Assembly (NCBI RefSeq): GCF_002776525.5
Contig: NC_045439.1
Location: 121,399,548 to 121,463,547, forward strand
Source: Piliocolobus tephrosceles
Lineage: Eukaryota; Chordata; Mammalia; Primates; Cercopithecidae
Length of the DNA: 64,000 nt
Direction of reading: 5' to 3'
Part shown: positions 35,435 to 46,230 of the stretch, piece by piece
How positions within the stretch are numbered: position 1 is the first letter of the stretch
How the letters are laid out: the number at the start of each line of letters is the position of its first letter
Notes under the pieces: generated by a model
The model's input: only the letters and a program-made list of their open reading frames with translations
Database searches by the model: none
Told to the model about the DNA's origin: nothing
Position numbers and translations under genes: made by a program

Positions 35435-36045
35435 ATTAGATATTTTGCTGTGTGGCACTTAGCAAGTTGCATAACTTCTCTGTACTTCTCTTTATGGGAG
35501 TTGGTACTAATGATATCCAAGGACCTTCTCACTTCAGAGGTCAGTGAGATACTGCATGGCATGGTGTCTAAGAGCACCATTCAAGAGTTCAAGAGCTGAA
35601 CAGCCAGGGTTCAAATTCTTACCAAACATATGATATCTGAGTAAGTTACTCTCTTTTTTTTGGTCTTTTTGTTTTTTTTGAAATGTAGTCTCGCTCTTTT
35701 GCACCAGCTGGAGTGCAGTGGCATGATCTTGGCTCACTGCAACCTCTGCCTCCCAGGTTCAAGCAATTCTCCTGCCTCAGCCCCCTGAGTAGCTGGAATT
35801 AGAGGCATGTGCCACCACACCCACCTAATTTTTGTATTTTTAATAGAGATGGGGTTTCGTCTTGTTGGCCAGGCTGGTCTTGAACTCCTGACCTCAGGTG
35901 ATCCACCCGCCTCGGCCTCCCAAAGTGCTAGGATTACAGGCGTGAGCCACCAAACCTGGCCATAAGTTACTCACTTTCTTGGTGCCCTAAGTAAAATGGT
36001 GATTATGATAGTGGCCACCTCACAAGATTCTAATTGTTATTTGGT
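35435..36045 (+). mobile_element. MIR SINE relics, split by an Alu
   Basis: Plus-orientation MIR text runs GGTGTCTAAGAGCACCATTC, then GGGTTCAAATTCTTACC, then TAAGTTACTC. It resumes after the Alu with CTCACTTTCTTGGTGCCCTAAG and CACCTCACAAGATTCTAATTG, so one MIR was opened by the Alu at 35652-35962. A further MIR-like core fragment (GCAAGTTGCATAACTTCTC) lies at 35458-35530. Confidence 0.72.
35652..35962 (-). mobile_element. AluSx-like SINE, full length
   Basis: Reversed Alu from a T-rich tail through GAAATGTAGTCTCGCTC to CACCAAACCTGGCC. The target-site duplication TAAGTTACTC lies at 35642-35651 and 35963-35972 and consists of MIR sequence, which shows the order of insertion. Confidence 0.93.
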
Positions 36046-36229
36046 GAAGGAAAAAAATCACTCCTAATTTCTCCTGGCACGGAATAATTCCTCTGAAAAG
36101 TTTGTTAAGGTGTCTCTGTAATGTCTGTGGTAATTTGAATTTTCTTATTTCCTAGGAACTATATTCCAAACTTTCTTACTGGAATAAAGGGGAAGACAAG
36201 TTATTATTGACTTTTTGTTTAATGTAGTG

Positions 36230-36560
36230 CTTTAATTTTATTGAAATGAATGTATAAATCCAATTTATGTACACTTGTGGTGTTATGATATATATTGGTT
36301 TCGTCCACTGTTCCTGGCTCATAGTGCCTAAAATTCTTGAGATCTTCAAAGTGCTGTCTATTGTGTGTTTTTTGTCTGATAGGCTCAGAGTTACTGGAAA
36401 GACCAAGGCAGCATTAGAGGGTTGAGACTTTTATCCCCATCCCAACCTCTGGGGACGGGAGAAGGGCTAAAGGCCAAGCTGATCAGCAGTGGCCAGTGGT
36501 TTAATCAATCATGCCTATGTAATGAAGCCTCTGAGCATAGAAATTCTTCCTTCTATAGAG
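36230..36560 (+). mobile_element. Probable ancient ERV LTR fragment
   Basis: The string TTGGTTTCGTCCACTGTTCCTGGCTC, a CCAACCTCTGGGGACGGG block and GGTTTAATCAATCATGCC followed by TATGTAATGAAGCCTC resemble a solo LTR type that I have seen but cannot name with confidence. No TG...CA ends or target duplication could be fixed. It could be an unrelated repeat. Confidence 0.35.
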
Positions 36561-37016
36561 GTTTGGTAAGAGCCAATTTTGATTTCTTCTGGTTTTTCTA
36601 GGAGTCTGCATATGCATATACACATACTTATGTATAATTTAATACCTTTATACAAATATAAATGCCTTTAAAGAAAAGAGAATGTTTTTGGTATTCGCTT
36701 CATTTTCCTTCATATGAATGGTTGACAGCACTCAAACCTAAATGCCTTACCATTTCTTTTTTTGTTTTGTTTTTATTTTATTTTATTTTTTTTATTTTTA
36801 TTTTTATTTTTTATTATACTTTAAGTTATAGGGTACATGTGCGCAACGTGCAGGTTTGTTACATATATATACATGTGCCATATTGGTGTGCTGCACCCAT
36901 TAACTCATCATTTACATTAGGTATGTCTCCTAATGCTATCCCTCCCTCCTACCCCCTCCCGACAATAGGACCCGGTGTGTGATGTTCCCTTTCCTGTGTC
37001 CAAGTGATCTCATTGT

Positions 37017-37760
37017 TCAATTCCCACCTATGAGTGAGAAGACGCAGTATTTGATTTTCTGTTCTTGTGATAGTTTGCTGAGAATGATGGTTTCCAGCTG
37101 CATCCATGTCCCCACAAAGGACACGAACTCATCCTTTTTTATGGCTGCATAGTATTCCATGGTGTATATGTGCCACATTTTCTTAATCCAATCTGTCACT
37201 GATGGACATTTGGGTTGATTCCAAATCTTGGTATTGTGAATAGTGCCGCAATAAACATACGCTGTGCATGTGTCTTTATAGCAGCATGATTTATAATCCT
37301 TTGGGTATATACCCAGTAATGGGATGGCTGGGTCAAATGGTATTTCTAGTTCTAGATCCTTGAAGAATCGCCACACTGTTTTCCACAATGGTTGAACTAG
37401 TTTACAGTCCCACCAACAGTGTAAAAGTGTTCCTATTTCTCCACATCCTCTCCAACACCTGTTGTTTCCTGATTTTTTAATGATTGCCATTCTAACTGGT
37501 GTGAGATGGTATCTCATTGTGGTTTTGATTTGCATTTCTCTGATGACGAGTGATGATGAACATTTTTTCATGTGTCTGTTGGCTGTATGAAAGTCTTCTT
37601 TTGAGAAGTATCTGTTCATATTCTTTGCCCAATTTTGGATGGGATTGTTTGTTCTTTTCTTGTAAATTTGATTGAGTTCTTTATAGGTTCTAGATATCAG
37701 CCCTTTGTCAGATGAGTAGATTGCAAAAATTTTCTCCCATTCTGTAGGTTGCCTGTTCAC
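37017..37760 (-). pseudogene. L1 ORF2 C-terminal remnant
   Basis: A 247-codon open frame matching the C-terminal fifth of L1 ORF2p (full length about 1275 residues). It contains the conserved cysteine/histidine-rich region near residues 105-125 and ends in the usual FSLIGGN before the natural stop. Everything upstream is disconnected by the deletion near 38048. It has no domain that would work alone, so it is a remnant inside the L1. Confidence 0.9.
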
Positions 37761-38126
37761 TCTGATGGTAGTTTCTTTTGCTTGCAGAAGCTCTTTAGTT
37801 TAATTAGATCCCATTTGTCGATTTTGGCTTTTGTTGCCATTGCTTTTGGTGTTTTAGACATGAAGTCCTTACCCATGCCTATGTCCTGAATGGTATTCCC
37901 CAGGTTTTCTTCTAGGGGTTTTATGGTATTAGGTCTAACATTTAAGTCTCTAATCCATCTTGAATTAATTTTCGTATAAGGAGTAAGGAAAGGATCCAGT
38001 TTCAGCTTTCTACATATAGCTAGCCTGCTTTCCCACCACCATTTATTATCCCTGTCTTGTGCCAGTTTTCAAAGGGAATTCATCCAGTTTTTGCCCATTT
38101 AGTATGATATTGGCTGTGAGTTTGTC

Positions 38127-38744
38127 CTAAATAGCTCTTATTATTTTGAGATACATTCCGTCAATACCGAATTTATTGAGAGTTTTTAACATGAAGGGCT
38201 GTTGAATTTTGTCAAAGGCCTTTTCTGCATCTATTGAGATAATCATGTGGTTTTTGTCTTTGGTTCTGTTTATATGCTGAATTACGTTTATTGATTTGCA
38301 TATATTGAACCAGCCTTGCATCCTAGGGATGAAGCCCACTTGATCATGGTGGATAAGCTTTTTGATGTACTGCTGGATTCAGTTTGCCAGAATTTTATTG
38401 AGGATTTCTGCATCGATGTTCATCATGGATATTGGTCTAAAATTCTCTGTTTTGGTTGTATCTCTGTCAGGCTTTGGTATCAGGATGATGTTGGCCTGGT
38501 AAAATGAGTTAGGGAGGATTCCCTCTGTTTCTGTTGATTGGAATAGTTTCAGAAGGAATGGTACCAACTCCTCCTTGTACCTCTGGTAGAATTCAGCTGT
38601 GAATCCATCTGGTCCTGGACTTTTTTTGGTTGGTAGGCTATTAATTATTACCTCAATTTCAGAGCCTGCTATTGGCCTATTCAGGGATTCAACTTCTTCC
38701 TGGTTTAGTCTTGGGAGAGTGTAAGGGTCCAGAAAATTATCCAT
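38127..38744 (-). pseudogene. L1 ORF2 reverse transcriptase remnant
   Basis: Two frames (38379-38744 and 38127-38339) hold the fingers and palm start of the L1 reverse transcriptase: SPGPDGFTAEFYQ, ILIPKPDRD, FRPISMMNIDAEILNKILAN, then ISIDAEKAFDKIQQPFML. A frameshift separates them. The F/YADD active-site box that should follow lies in the segment missing at about 38048, so the domain is catalytically dead. Confidence 0.9.
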
Positions 38745-39071
38745 TTCTTCTAGGTTTTCTGGTTTATTTGCGTAGAGGTGTTTATAGTACTCTCTGATGG
38801 TAGTTTGTATATCTGTGGGGTCGGTAGTGATATCCCCTTTATCATTTTTTATTGCATCTATTTGATTCTTCTCTCTTCTTTATTAGTCTTGCTAGCGGTC
38901 TATCAATTTTGTTGATCTTTTCAAAAAATCACCTCCTGGATTCGTTGATTTTTTGGAGGGTTTTTTGTGTCTCTATCTCCTTCAGTTCTGCTCTGATCTT
39001 AGTTATTTCTTGCCTTCTGCTAGTTTTTGAATGTGTTTGCTCTTGCTTCTCTGGTTCTTTTAATTGTGATG

Positions 39072-39825
39072 TTAGGGTGTCAATTTTAGATCTTTCCTGC
39101 TTTCTCTCTTAGTCCTGAGTTCTTGTTTAATTGCACTGTGGTCTGAGAGACAGTTTGTTATAATTTCTGTTCTTTTACATTTGCTGAGGAGTGCTTTACT
39201 TCCAACTATGTGGTCGATTTTGGAATAAGTGTGATGTGGTGCTGAGAGGAATGTATATTCTGTTGATTTGGGGTGGAGAGTACTGTAGATGTCTATTCTG
39301 TCTGCTTGGTGCAGAGATGAGTTCAATTCCTGGATATCCTTGTTAACTTTCTGCCTCGTTGATCTGTCTAATGTTGACAGTGAGGTGTTAAAGTCTCCCA
39401 TTATTATTGTATGGGAGTCTAAGTCTCTTTGTAAGTCTCTAAGGACTTGCTTTATGAATCTGGGTGCCCCTGTATTGGGTGCATATATATTTAAGATAGT
39501 TAGCTCTTCCTGATGGATTGATCCCTTTACCATTATGTAATGGCCTTCTTTGTCTCTTTTGATCTTTGATGGTTTGAAGTCTGTTTTATCAGAGACTAGG
39601 ATTGCAATCCCTGCTTTTGTTTGTTTTCCATTTGCTTGGTAGATCTTCCTCCATCCCTTTCTTTTGAGCCTATGTGTGTCTCTGCATGTGAGATGGGTCT
39701 CCTGAATACAGCAAACTGATGGGTCTTGACTCTATCCAGTTAGCCAGTTTGTGTCTTTTAGTTGGACCATTTAGTCCATTTACATTTAAGGTTAATATTG
39801 TTACGTGTGAACTTGATTCTGTCAT
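39072..39825 (-). pseudogene. L1 ORF2 endonuclease remnant
   Basis: The APE-type endonuclease region at the N-terminus of ORF2. GDFNT and SKIDHIVGS, followed by SDHSAIK near the C-terminal end, are visible in a 153-codon frame at 39072-39533. Upstream sequence to the start at 39825 is present but out of frame. The frame ends at a second internal deletion near 39106. Confidence 0.85.
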
Positions 39826-39872
39826 TATGATATTAGCTGGTTATTTTGCTCATTAGTTGATGCAGTTTCTTC

Positions 39873-40626
39873 CTAGTATTGATGGACTTTACATGGCTGG
39901 TACCTGTTATTCCTTTCCATGTTTAGTGCTTCCTTCAGGATCTCTTGTAGGGCAGGCCTGGTGGTGACAAAATCTCTAAGCATTTGCTTGTCTGTAAAGG
40001 ATTTTATTTCTCCTTCACTTATGAAACTTAGTTTGGCTGGATATGAAATTCTGGGTTGAGAATTCTTTTCTTTAAGAATGTTGAATATTGGCCCCCACTC
40101 TCTTCTGGCTTGGAGAGTTTCTGCGGAGACATCTGCTCTTAGTCTGATGGGCTTCCCTTTGTGGGTAACCCGTCCTTTCTCTCTGGCTGCCCTTAACATT
40201 TTCTCCTTCATTTCAACTTTGTTGAATCTGACAATTATGTGTCTTTGTGTTGCTCTTCTCGAGGAGTATCTTTGTGGCATTCTTTGTATTTCCTGAATTT
40301 GAATGTTGGCCTGCCTTACCAGGTTGGGGAAATTCTCCTGGATGATACCCTGCAGAGTGTTTTCCAACTTGGTTCCATTTTCCCCATCACTTTCAGGCAC
40401 ACCAATCAGACGTAGATTTGGTCTTTTCACATAATCCCATACCTCTTGGAGGCTTTGTTTATTTATTTTTACTCTTTTTTCTCTACACTTCTCTTCTCAC
40501 TTCATTTCATTCATTTGATCTTCAATCATTGATACTCTTTCTTCCAGTTGATCGAGTCGGTCACTGAAGCTTGTGCATTTGTCACGTATTTCTCGTGTTA
40601 TGGTTTTCATCTCTATCAGTTCTTTT
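39873..40626 (-). pseudogene. L1 ORF1 C-terminal remnant
   Basis: A 185-codon open stretch (39873-40430) holding the RRM and C-terminal domain of the L1 RNA-binding protein: KRPNLRLIGVPESDGENGT, then RHIIVRFNKVEMKEKMLRAA, then the final LKEALNME text. Coiled-coil-coding text continues to about 40626, where the element is cut off. No start codon or 5' UTR remains. Confidence 0.88.
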
Positions 40627-41353
40627 ATATAGTAGTTGAACTAAATTTTATGTAACATCTCCAGGTGGGGTTCAATGCAGCACCCCTACTCAAAGACATT
40701 AATATTTTTCACAAGTTGGATAGATAATGAGTGTAAGTAACCTGACTTCATTTCATGATAGATTTTGCCAACAAAGGAGATATATAAAAAAGCTTTTGGT
40801 TTCCATTGCTTTTTGGATTTTGGAAATCCATAATTTCTAAAATGTGGGCCTAAGATCTGATATTACTTTTCTGCAGAAACCTCCCACAGTGATTTAGTGC
40901 AAAGAGACACTAGAACTCAGACCCCAACTGGTGTGTAAGGCCTTGAGTCTTATGTCTCACCCAGTGGTATAGCCTTCCTCCCTCTACCTAAAATAGTAAC
41001 CCCCTCCCCAAATGCCCACTTACTTGGGCCCCACTGACGCTTACCAGCTCAGACATACCCCAGACATGCTTACTCCGGATGCTTTTGTTCAGCTGGTTTC
41101 CTCTACCTATGACAACTCTTGTGTTCCTTTTCTTCTCATTCCTAGCCCAGCTTTTTTTCTGCTGTTAATCCTAACCACCTTCCAAGTTCCCAGTCTGGGA
41201 GGTTCTCCTAGATCTACCAGTTTGGAATGACTTTCTCTCCTTTGTTCAGCCTCTGTACTCCATATGTTTATTATGGTACCTATCAGAGACTGCCAGATAT
41301 TTTAGAAAGCTAGTATGTGTGTATCCTCTACTAAATTATGAGCCCTTAAAGTA
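40627..41353. other. Unlabelled DNA, possible L2 text
   Basis: No gene. The string ATTATGAGCCCTTAAAGTAAGTGG near 41335-41358 and the C/T-rich 41000-41240 segment are faintly like a plus-strand L2 3' region, but too diverged for me to call. Confidence 0.35.
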
Positions 41354-41492
41354 AGTGGTTCACAAATCTTAATATGCATGAAATGCTGCTTGTTATAATG
41401 CAGATTCCTGGGTTTCTCTCTCTTTCCCAAGAGATTCATTTTCAGTAGGTTTGCGTGGGACCCAGGTAACTGCATATTAGCACATTTCTGAT
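41354..41492 (+). mobile_element. MER5A DNA transposon relic
   Basis: Matches hAT-Charlie MER5A in order: AGTGGTTCACAAATCTTAAT, TAATGCAGATTCCTGGG, AGAGATTCATTTTCAGTAGG, and GGACCCAGGTAACTGCATAT. The right terminal inverted repeat is missing or unrecognisable. Confidence 0.72.
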
Positions 41493-42064
41493 TGTTTAAA
41501 CTCTCCTCGAATAGGAGGAAGCTGACAGCGGGTTCTGTTCTTGAAATAAGGAGCTACACCCCAGGACTCTGGAATCAGAGCCTAAAACTGAATTGTGGCC
41601 TCCTCATCAATCCACACCTAAGTGCTGGCGTTGTTTCTCTTGCCTAATTTCATCTCCTTTACGTGCTTCTGTTAGGAACGAAATCCCCAGCAGATGACTG
41701 TGATGACGGTATAGTTTTGAGTAACATTTATATAGGTTTCTTGGTAGAGCAAAACTTGATTCCATCATGCCATTAGTAATATCAGTGTGGGAAAGAGCCA
41801 GAGCCAGTGCAAAAATGGCTAAGTGCCAACAGGCTGGCAGGTGGACACACATTCTGGGACCACACTAGATCACGGACTTTTGAAGGCTGAAGAATTCATC
41901 TGGAAGGCTGAAGAAATCATCCTCTTTCCAGGACATTCATTTCAGAAATGCTGCTGCCTATGCTGTATTTAGGTTTCTGAGCTTGGAGAGAGCCTGGTTG
42001 TAGCCTGTACTCCAGCCCCTCCAAAGACAACCCACACTCTTCTTTTTGGTGTCTAACAATGATT
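41493..42064. other. Unlabelled DNA, no gene seen
   Basis: No named repeat or exon. The 81-codon minus frame at 41607-41852 has no domain. Confidence 0.4.
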
Positions 42065-42335
42065 TTGACAAACATAATAATTAATGTAACTGCTGTTCAG
42101 TGAGCTCTGTGTGCTGGAACTGTGTTAATCTCTTTATAGAAATTATCTTATTTACTCCTCAAAACAACCCAAAGAGGAAGTATAATTTTTGCCTCTTACT
42201 GGTGAGGACCTCATGCTCAGGGAGGTTAGGCAGCATGTTCGTGATAACATAACTAATGATGGGAGGGAGGGATGTCAGCCCAGGTGAGCTGCCTGCAGAA
42301 CCTATGCTCTGATATTGTTCCAGCTACCACTTTTA
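42065..42335 (-). mobile_element. MIR SINE relic, near full length
   Basis: Reversed MIR: GTGCTGGAACTGTGTTAATC, then TTATTTACTCCTCAAAACAAC, then CTGGTGAGGACCTCATGCTCAG, then the tRNA-like end CCTATGCTCTGATATTG. Confidence 0.72.
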
Positions 42336-44540
42336 ACATTTAGTGTTCTGACTTACTATTATAATGGAAGCCCTACTCTATCTTCTGTGTATTTGAGAGG
42401 ATTTGTTTTTTTCATTCATATCTTTGCACGTCTGTGAATGACTCTGACCTCTATCCTGTGTGTGTCTGGACCTCTACTAGAAAGCATTTGGCATATGGGT
42501 AGCTTGCCCAACACAAGGATACACCACCAGGAGTGGCTAAGTGCTGTGGGAGCTCTTAAGAGAAGAGAAAGTTAGTGTGACTCCTGCTAACTGTCTTCCT
42601 TTCACAGACATGAATGCCAGTAAACCTAGTCCTGTTGTTGAAGTCAAAACTGAAGAATGGGCCTTCTAGATGGAATGTAAGCACATTGCATTTAAATCTC
42701 TTTTCCTTAACGGTACAGTTAGGCAGGGATAAACAGCATTAACATGTTGGAATTCCTTGTGGTTTTTAATTTATTTCCTGGCTACAGTCAATCAAATGGT
42801 CATTCCACAATGAAAAATTCTGGACACTTTTGTGTTCTGTGCCTTGCTCCTTTGCTGCTGATATTGGAAAATACCACTATTTTGACCAACTATAAATTAG
42901 ACTGATTTCTGCGAGAAAAAGTGTTCTTGGGAACATTTAGTTGCTTAACACGTGGACCATGGTTAGTGATTGAGATAAAAATAGAGATATTGACTTGGGC
43001 TTATTCACTTTGAAAAAAATTTCATTTTACAGTTTAGTACTAACACATGAGAAAGAAAAATAGCCAGACAAGCTCAAGGCAAATATCATAAAGCCAGTGG
43101 GATATGATATGGAAGGAGGTAGAGAAATTTTCCTGAGCATTTAAAAAACAAGGAGAAATAAAGAGAAGAGTTAGAATGGAAAACTTTTAAAATAAAGATT
43201 CGGGAAAGTTGTGCAAGCAGGAAGCCACAGTCTCCATGAGCCTTTCGTCTGCTAGCTATCACTTTGTACACAATGTAAGAGTTCCTTAGGCTGGTAGAGA
43301 GGGGTGTTCTGTCCCTGCCCCATTGCCTAGAGGGAAAAGTCATGCAGGTGTGAGCAGAGTTGTGAGATGTAGGTAAGTACCCCGTAAAGCAAACACATGT
43401 GAGCAAAGCAAACTCTCAGGTGATGAATATAGCCAAAAGAAAACGCTGTGTTCTATGAATTGGGGGATATAGAATCTGCTTAGGGCTCTTCTCATCAGCA
43501 TTAAGTTTCCTGTCTGGGGGACACGAACCTTTCCTGGTTCTCCCCCAGTTAACTAGACTGTCTCTAGTCCACCCTGCCCTGGTTGTCTAGTAAATATTTC
43601 TACCCGACCTAAATCCAGCCCAGTACAGCACCTCCTGGCATCCCCTTGTGTATTCCTTCATGGTTTGCTACATCACCCTCTAGTCACTTTCCCCAAGCTA
43701 GAAATCTTAGCTTTAGACTTGGTCTTCTAATTCTTTCGCCTTTTACATTCAAGATAGTCACTAAGTCCTCGTCATTTTACAGTGGTTTATTACAGACCTA
43801 TGTCTTCTCTCTTATGAGACCCTGAGATACTTTCCAAATTGGTCTTTGTCTTTTTGTCCTTTTCCATTCAGGTGATCCTCAACTCTGCAAGAACTTTATT
43901 TGTAAACTGCAAGATGAATTTTAATAGTCTTGCGTAATTTTCTAAAACTATGTTCAAATTCCCTAACGTGACTTAATCTGTTTCCATTCTACTTTTACCA
44001 TAGAACCTATATAACGCATGTTTTTTTCTTTCCCCTAATTTCATCCTGTAACCCTATTTCTATGATCCTTGGTGCTGATTTTTATTCTTATTTATATTTA
44101 ATTATCAATTTGTGTTATATGGTCTTTTTGTAAAATGCCACTAACCCAAAAGAGAAATGACTAGACTGAAGTTCAGACTCAGAATTATTTTACTGTAAAG
44201 CTAGCTATTCCTTAAATGCACTGATATTTGTGATCTTAAAGTTACTAAGGAAGTCTGTTTTCTAATTTGGGAATTTCTGGAAAATGCTAATGGGAGGTAC
44301 ATATGTATTACTGCCATTTGAAGACAACAAAATTAAGTAACCGACCATTGAGTATCCCTGTAGCCCTGATTTTTATTTGTTAGGCATTTGTGTTAGGGAT
44401 TATTCACAAAATTTTAGTCATAATTAGAAGTCACAGATCCCACATTAGTATCCCATATTTTGCACAGATGGAGACTTTTTTGTTTTTATATATACTTTCT
44501 ATTACCTAACACTCTTAAGTGCTTGGGAATTCCCAACTGA
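42336..44540. other. Unlabelled DNA, weak exon-like string
   Basis: No gene confirmed. An acceptor-like CTTCCTTTCACAG ends at 42607 and a GTAAGC donor-like site starts at 42677 (see findings). The 43560-43960 segment has C/T-rich text reminiscent of internal L2 on the plus strand (TCTTAGCTTTAGACTTGG), which I rate too weak to call. Confidence 0.4.
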
Positions 44541-44544
44541 GCAA

Positions 44545-44815
44545 GACAGCGCTGCTTGGCGAATAAGAACACAGACTCTGAAGCCAGATAGCCAAGGCTC
44601 TGATCTCTGTTCTGCCACTTAGCTGTGTGGTCTAGGGCAAATTCCTTAATTTTTGTGTACCTTGGTTTCTCCATGTTTTGTAAAATGGATTTAAGTAGTA
44701 AGTTCTTTAGGTTTGTGGCCAGGATTAAATAAGTTAATATATGCAGAATACTTTGAATAGGTCCTGGCACATAATAAGCACTCACATCCTAAGTGTTAGC
44801 TATTGTTGTTTTTGT
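44545..44815 (+). mobile_element. MIR SINE, well preserved
   Basis: The clearest MIR here. Plus orientation: AGAACACAGACTCTGAAGCC, TCTGCCACTTAGCTGTGTGG, TTGGTTTCTCCATGTTTTG, GGATTAAATAAGTTAATATA, and GGTCCTGGCACATAATAAGC, covering the tRNA-like head, core and LINE-derived tail. The 99-codon minus-strand frame across it is incidental. Confidence 0.88.
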
Positions 44816-45836
44816 CGTTAGAGCTGTATTGTTTATGTGAAAGGCTAGTTTGTCTGTAAATATTACTATCATTAGGTCAAAATCAATAATATTTAGACAG
44901 TCACTATTTCTGGACATCTGAGTCTGTGGGATCTACTACCACAGCTCACCTAGAAAACGGTGGTCAGGTTGCGTATACCATACCTGCAGGAGTGAGAGCC
45001 CAAGCCCCCCCTGCAACTTGGCCCATTTCTGGGCTCTCCTTCTGCTGCATATCTCTCGGCAGAGCACTTCAAAGCAGCGGAATGTGGAAAATGAGGCTCA
45101 TTCTGCTCCCTTTTCAGGGCTTTGGGAGTTCTAGTTACAGTAATTGATAGTTGGTAACATGCAGGGTCCACTCGGCTCTCTTCCATTTCTGCCCAAGCCC
45201 CTGCTCCTGCTTGATAACATCTTAGTAATGTGCCTCATATTTGATGTTCTCCCACATGGCCCATTGCAGCTCTCATGGTCTGCAGGCCAGATGGAGCCAG
45301 CGTGCGAACAGCATGGCCCAGAGGATCGCAACTCATTGCTCTCAATGGGATGCCAGAGCACAAGGACCAGAGTTCAGAAACCTGCTCTGGCAGTCTGCTC
45401 CAAATGCTCATGGAAGACAACATGGAGAGGGGGTGGGGGGCCCTGCCCTCTGCATGACTTTTCTAGGAAGAAAAAGACTCAAACCAAGGGGTGTGGTTGG
45501 CCCAGAATCAGAATTGCTTTCTAAGCATCCAACTCCATGGTTTCTTCCTCCTCAGAGTTATTTCCCCCCTTGAAGAATATAGAAACATCTGGCTCATTTA
45601 CCAAGTCCTCTGGCAACCTCTGAAATTTCTAAAGCAGAATAGCTAGCTAGATACATGAATTTTTAAAAAGTCTAAAAATAAATACTTCCACCTAAAATCA
45701 GAATTTGCACCTAGAATTTTTCTCTTTCTCTCCCCTTTCTTCTACCCTCTTTCCGCCCCACTTTCCTCCTTGTTTTCCTTCTACGTTTTTTTTTTCTCCC
45801 TACTTACCTCTTTCCATTAAAAAAAAAAAAAACTAA
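44816..45836. other. Unlabelled, locally GC-richer DNA
   Basis: The part at about 44926-45530 is richer in G+C than its surroundings and carries overlapping open frames on both strands (longest 126 codons, 45144-45524 plus). None shows a domain and no splice or promoter signals stand out. A pyrimidine-rich stretch and an A-run follow at 45715-45832. Confidence 0.4.
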
Positions 45837-45910
45837 TGTATCCATTACCTATGTATTGACTCAGATGCTGTGATGTATCCATTACCTATGCATTGCATCA
45901 GATGCTGTGA
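45837..45910. repeat. 37-bp tandem duplication
   Basis: Units 45837-45873 and 45874-45910 abut exactly and match at 34 of 37 positions, starting TGTATCCATTACCTATG and ending TCAGATGCTGTGA. The second unit leads into the L2 relic that follows, so the duplicated segment includes the L2 edge. Confidence 0.92.
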
Positions 45911-46230
45911 ATACATGGATGAGCAAGACAGACACTACCCCATAGAACCTAATGTGTACGTGTGTTGGGGGTAACCTAATAATTTCAAAAATACATAGTT
46001 ATATACTGAGATAAGTACCAGGAAAGAAAAGTACTAAAAGCCAGGAACATTTATAAAGGGAACCTGATCTGGTCCAGGAGTTGTAGGAAGGCTTTCCAGG
46101 GCATGTGGCTCTTGAGCTTTCCTCTGAAAGATAAATGGGGCTAACAAAAAGTGAAAGAGCAGGAAAGTCATTCCAGGAAGAGGAAATGTTCTGCACCAAT
46201 ATCATCAGATGGAAGCATTACATGTTCAAG
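45885..46230 (-). mobile_element. LINE L2 relic, minus strand
   Basis: Reverse complement of the L2 3' region: TGCTGTGAATACATGGATGAGC, CCCCATAGAACCTAATGTG, AGGAAGGCTTTCCAGGGCAT, and GTCATTCCAGGAAGAGGAAA. The order matches a single inverted fragment. Confidence 0.62.

Larger units (their letters stand above)
36753..40626 (-). mobile_element. Primate L1 (L1PA-age), 5' truncated, two ORF2 deletions
   Basis: The largest element here. Read on its own strand it runs from inside ORF1 (40626) to a poly(A) tail (36753-36810). ORF1 C-terminal sequence ends at a stop at 39873. ORF2 would begin at 39825 and ends at a stop at 37017, about 2.8 kb instead of about 3.8 kb. Endonuclease motifs GDFNT and SDHSAIK are visible in 39072-39533, and reverse transcriptase text (SPGPDGFTAEFY, DAEKAFDKIQQ) in 38127-38744. 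The C-terminal cysteine-rich block CWRGCGEIGTLLHCWWDC is at about 37410-37470. Junctions near 38048 and 39106 remove internal segments, the first including the F/YADD catalytic box. The coding frames are shifted, so it cannot move on its own. Confidence 0.93.

Noticed and set aside
38852..40296. Plus-strand frames (38852-39112, 39289-39513, 40078-40296) opposite the large L1
   Set aside because: They are antisense shadows of L1 ORF1/ORF2 coding sequence.
44545..44815. Possible tRNA gene in the tRNA-like head of the MIR
   Set aside because: MIR heads derive from tRNA but this copy has no intact A/B boxes or foldable cloverleaf.
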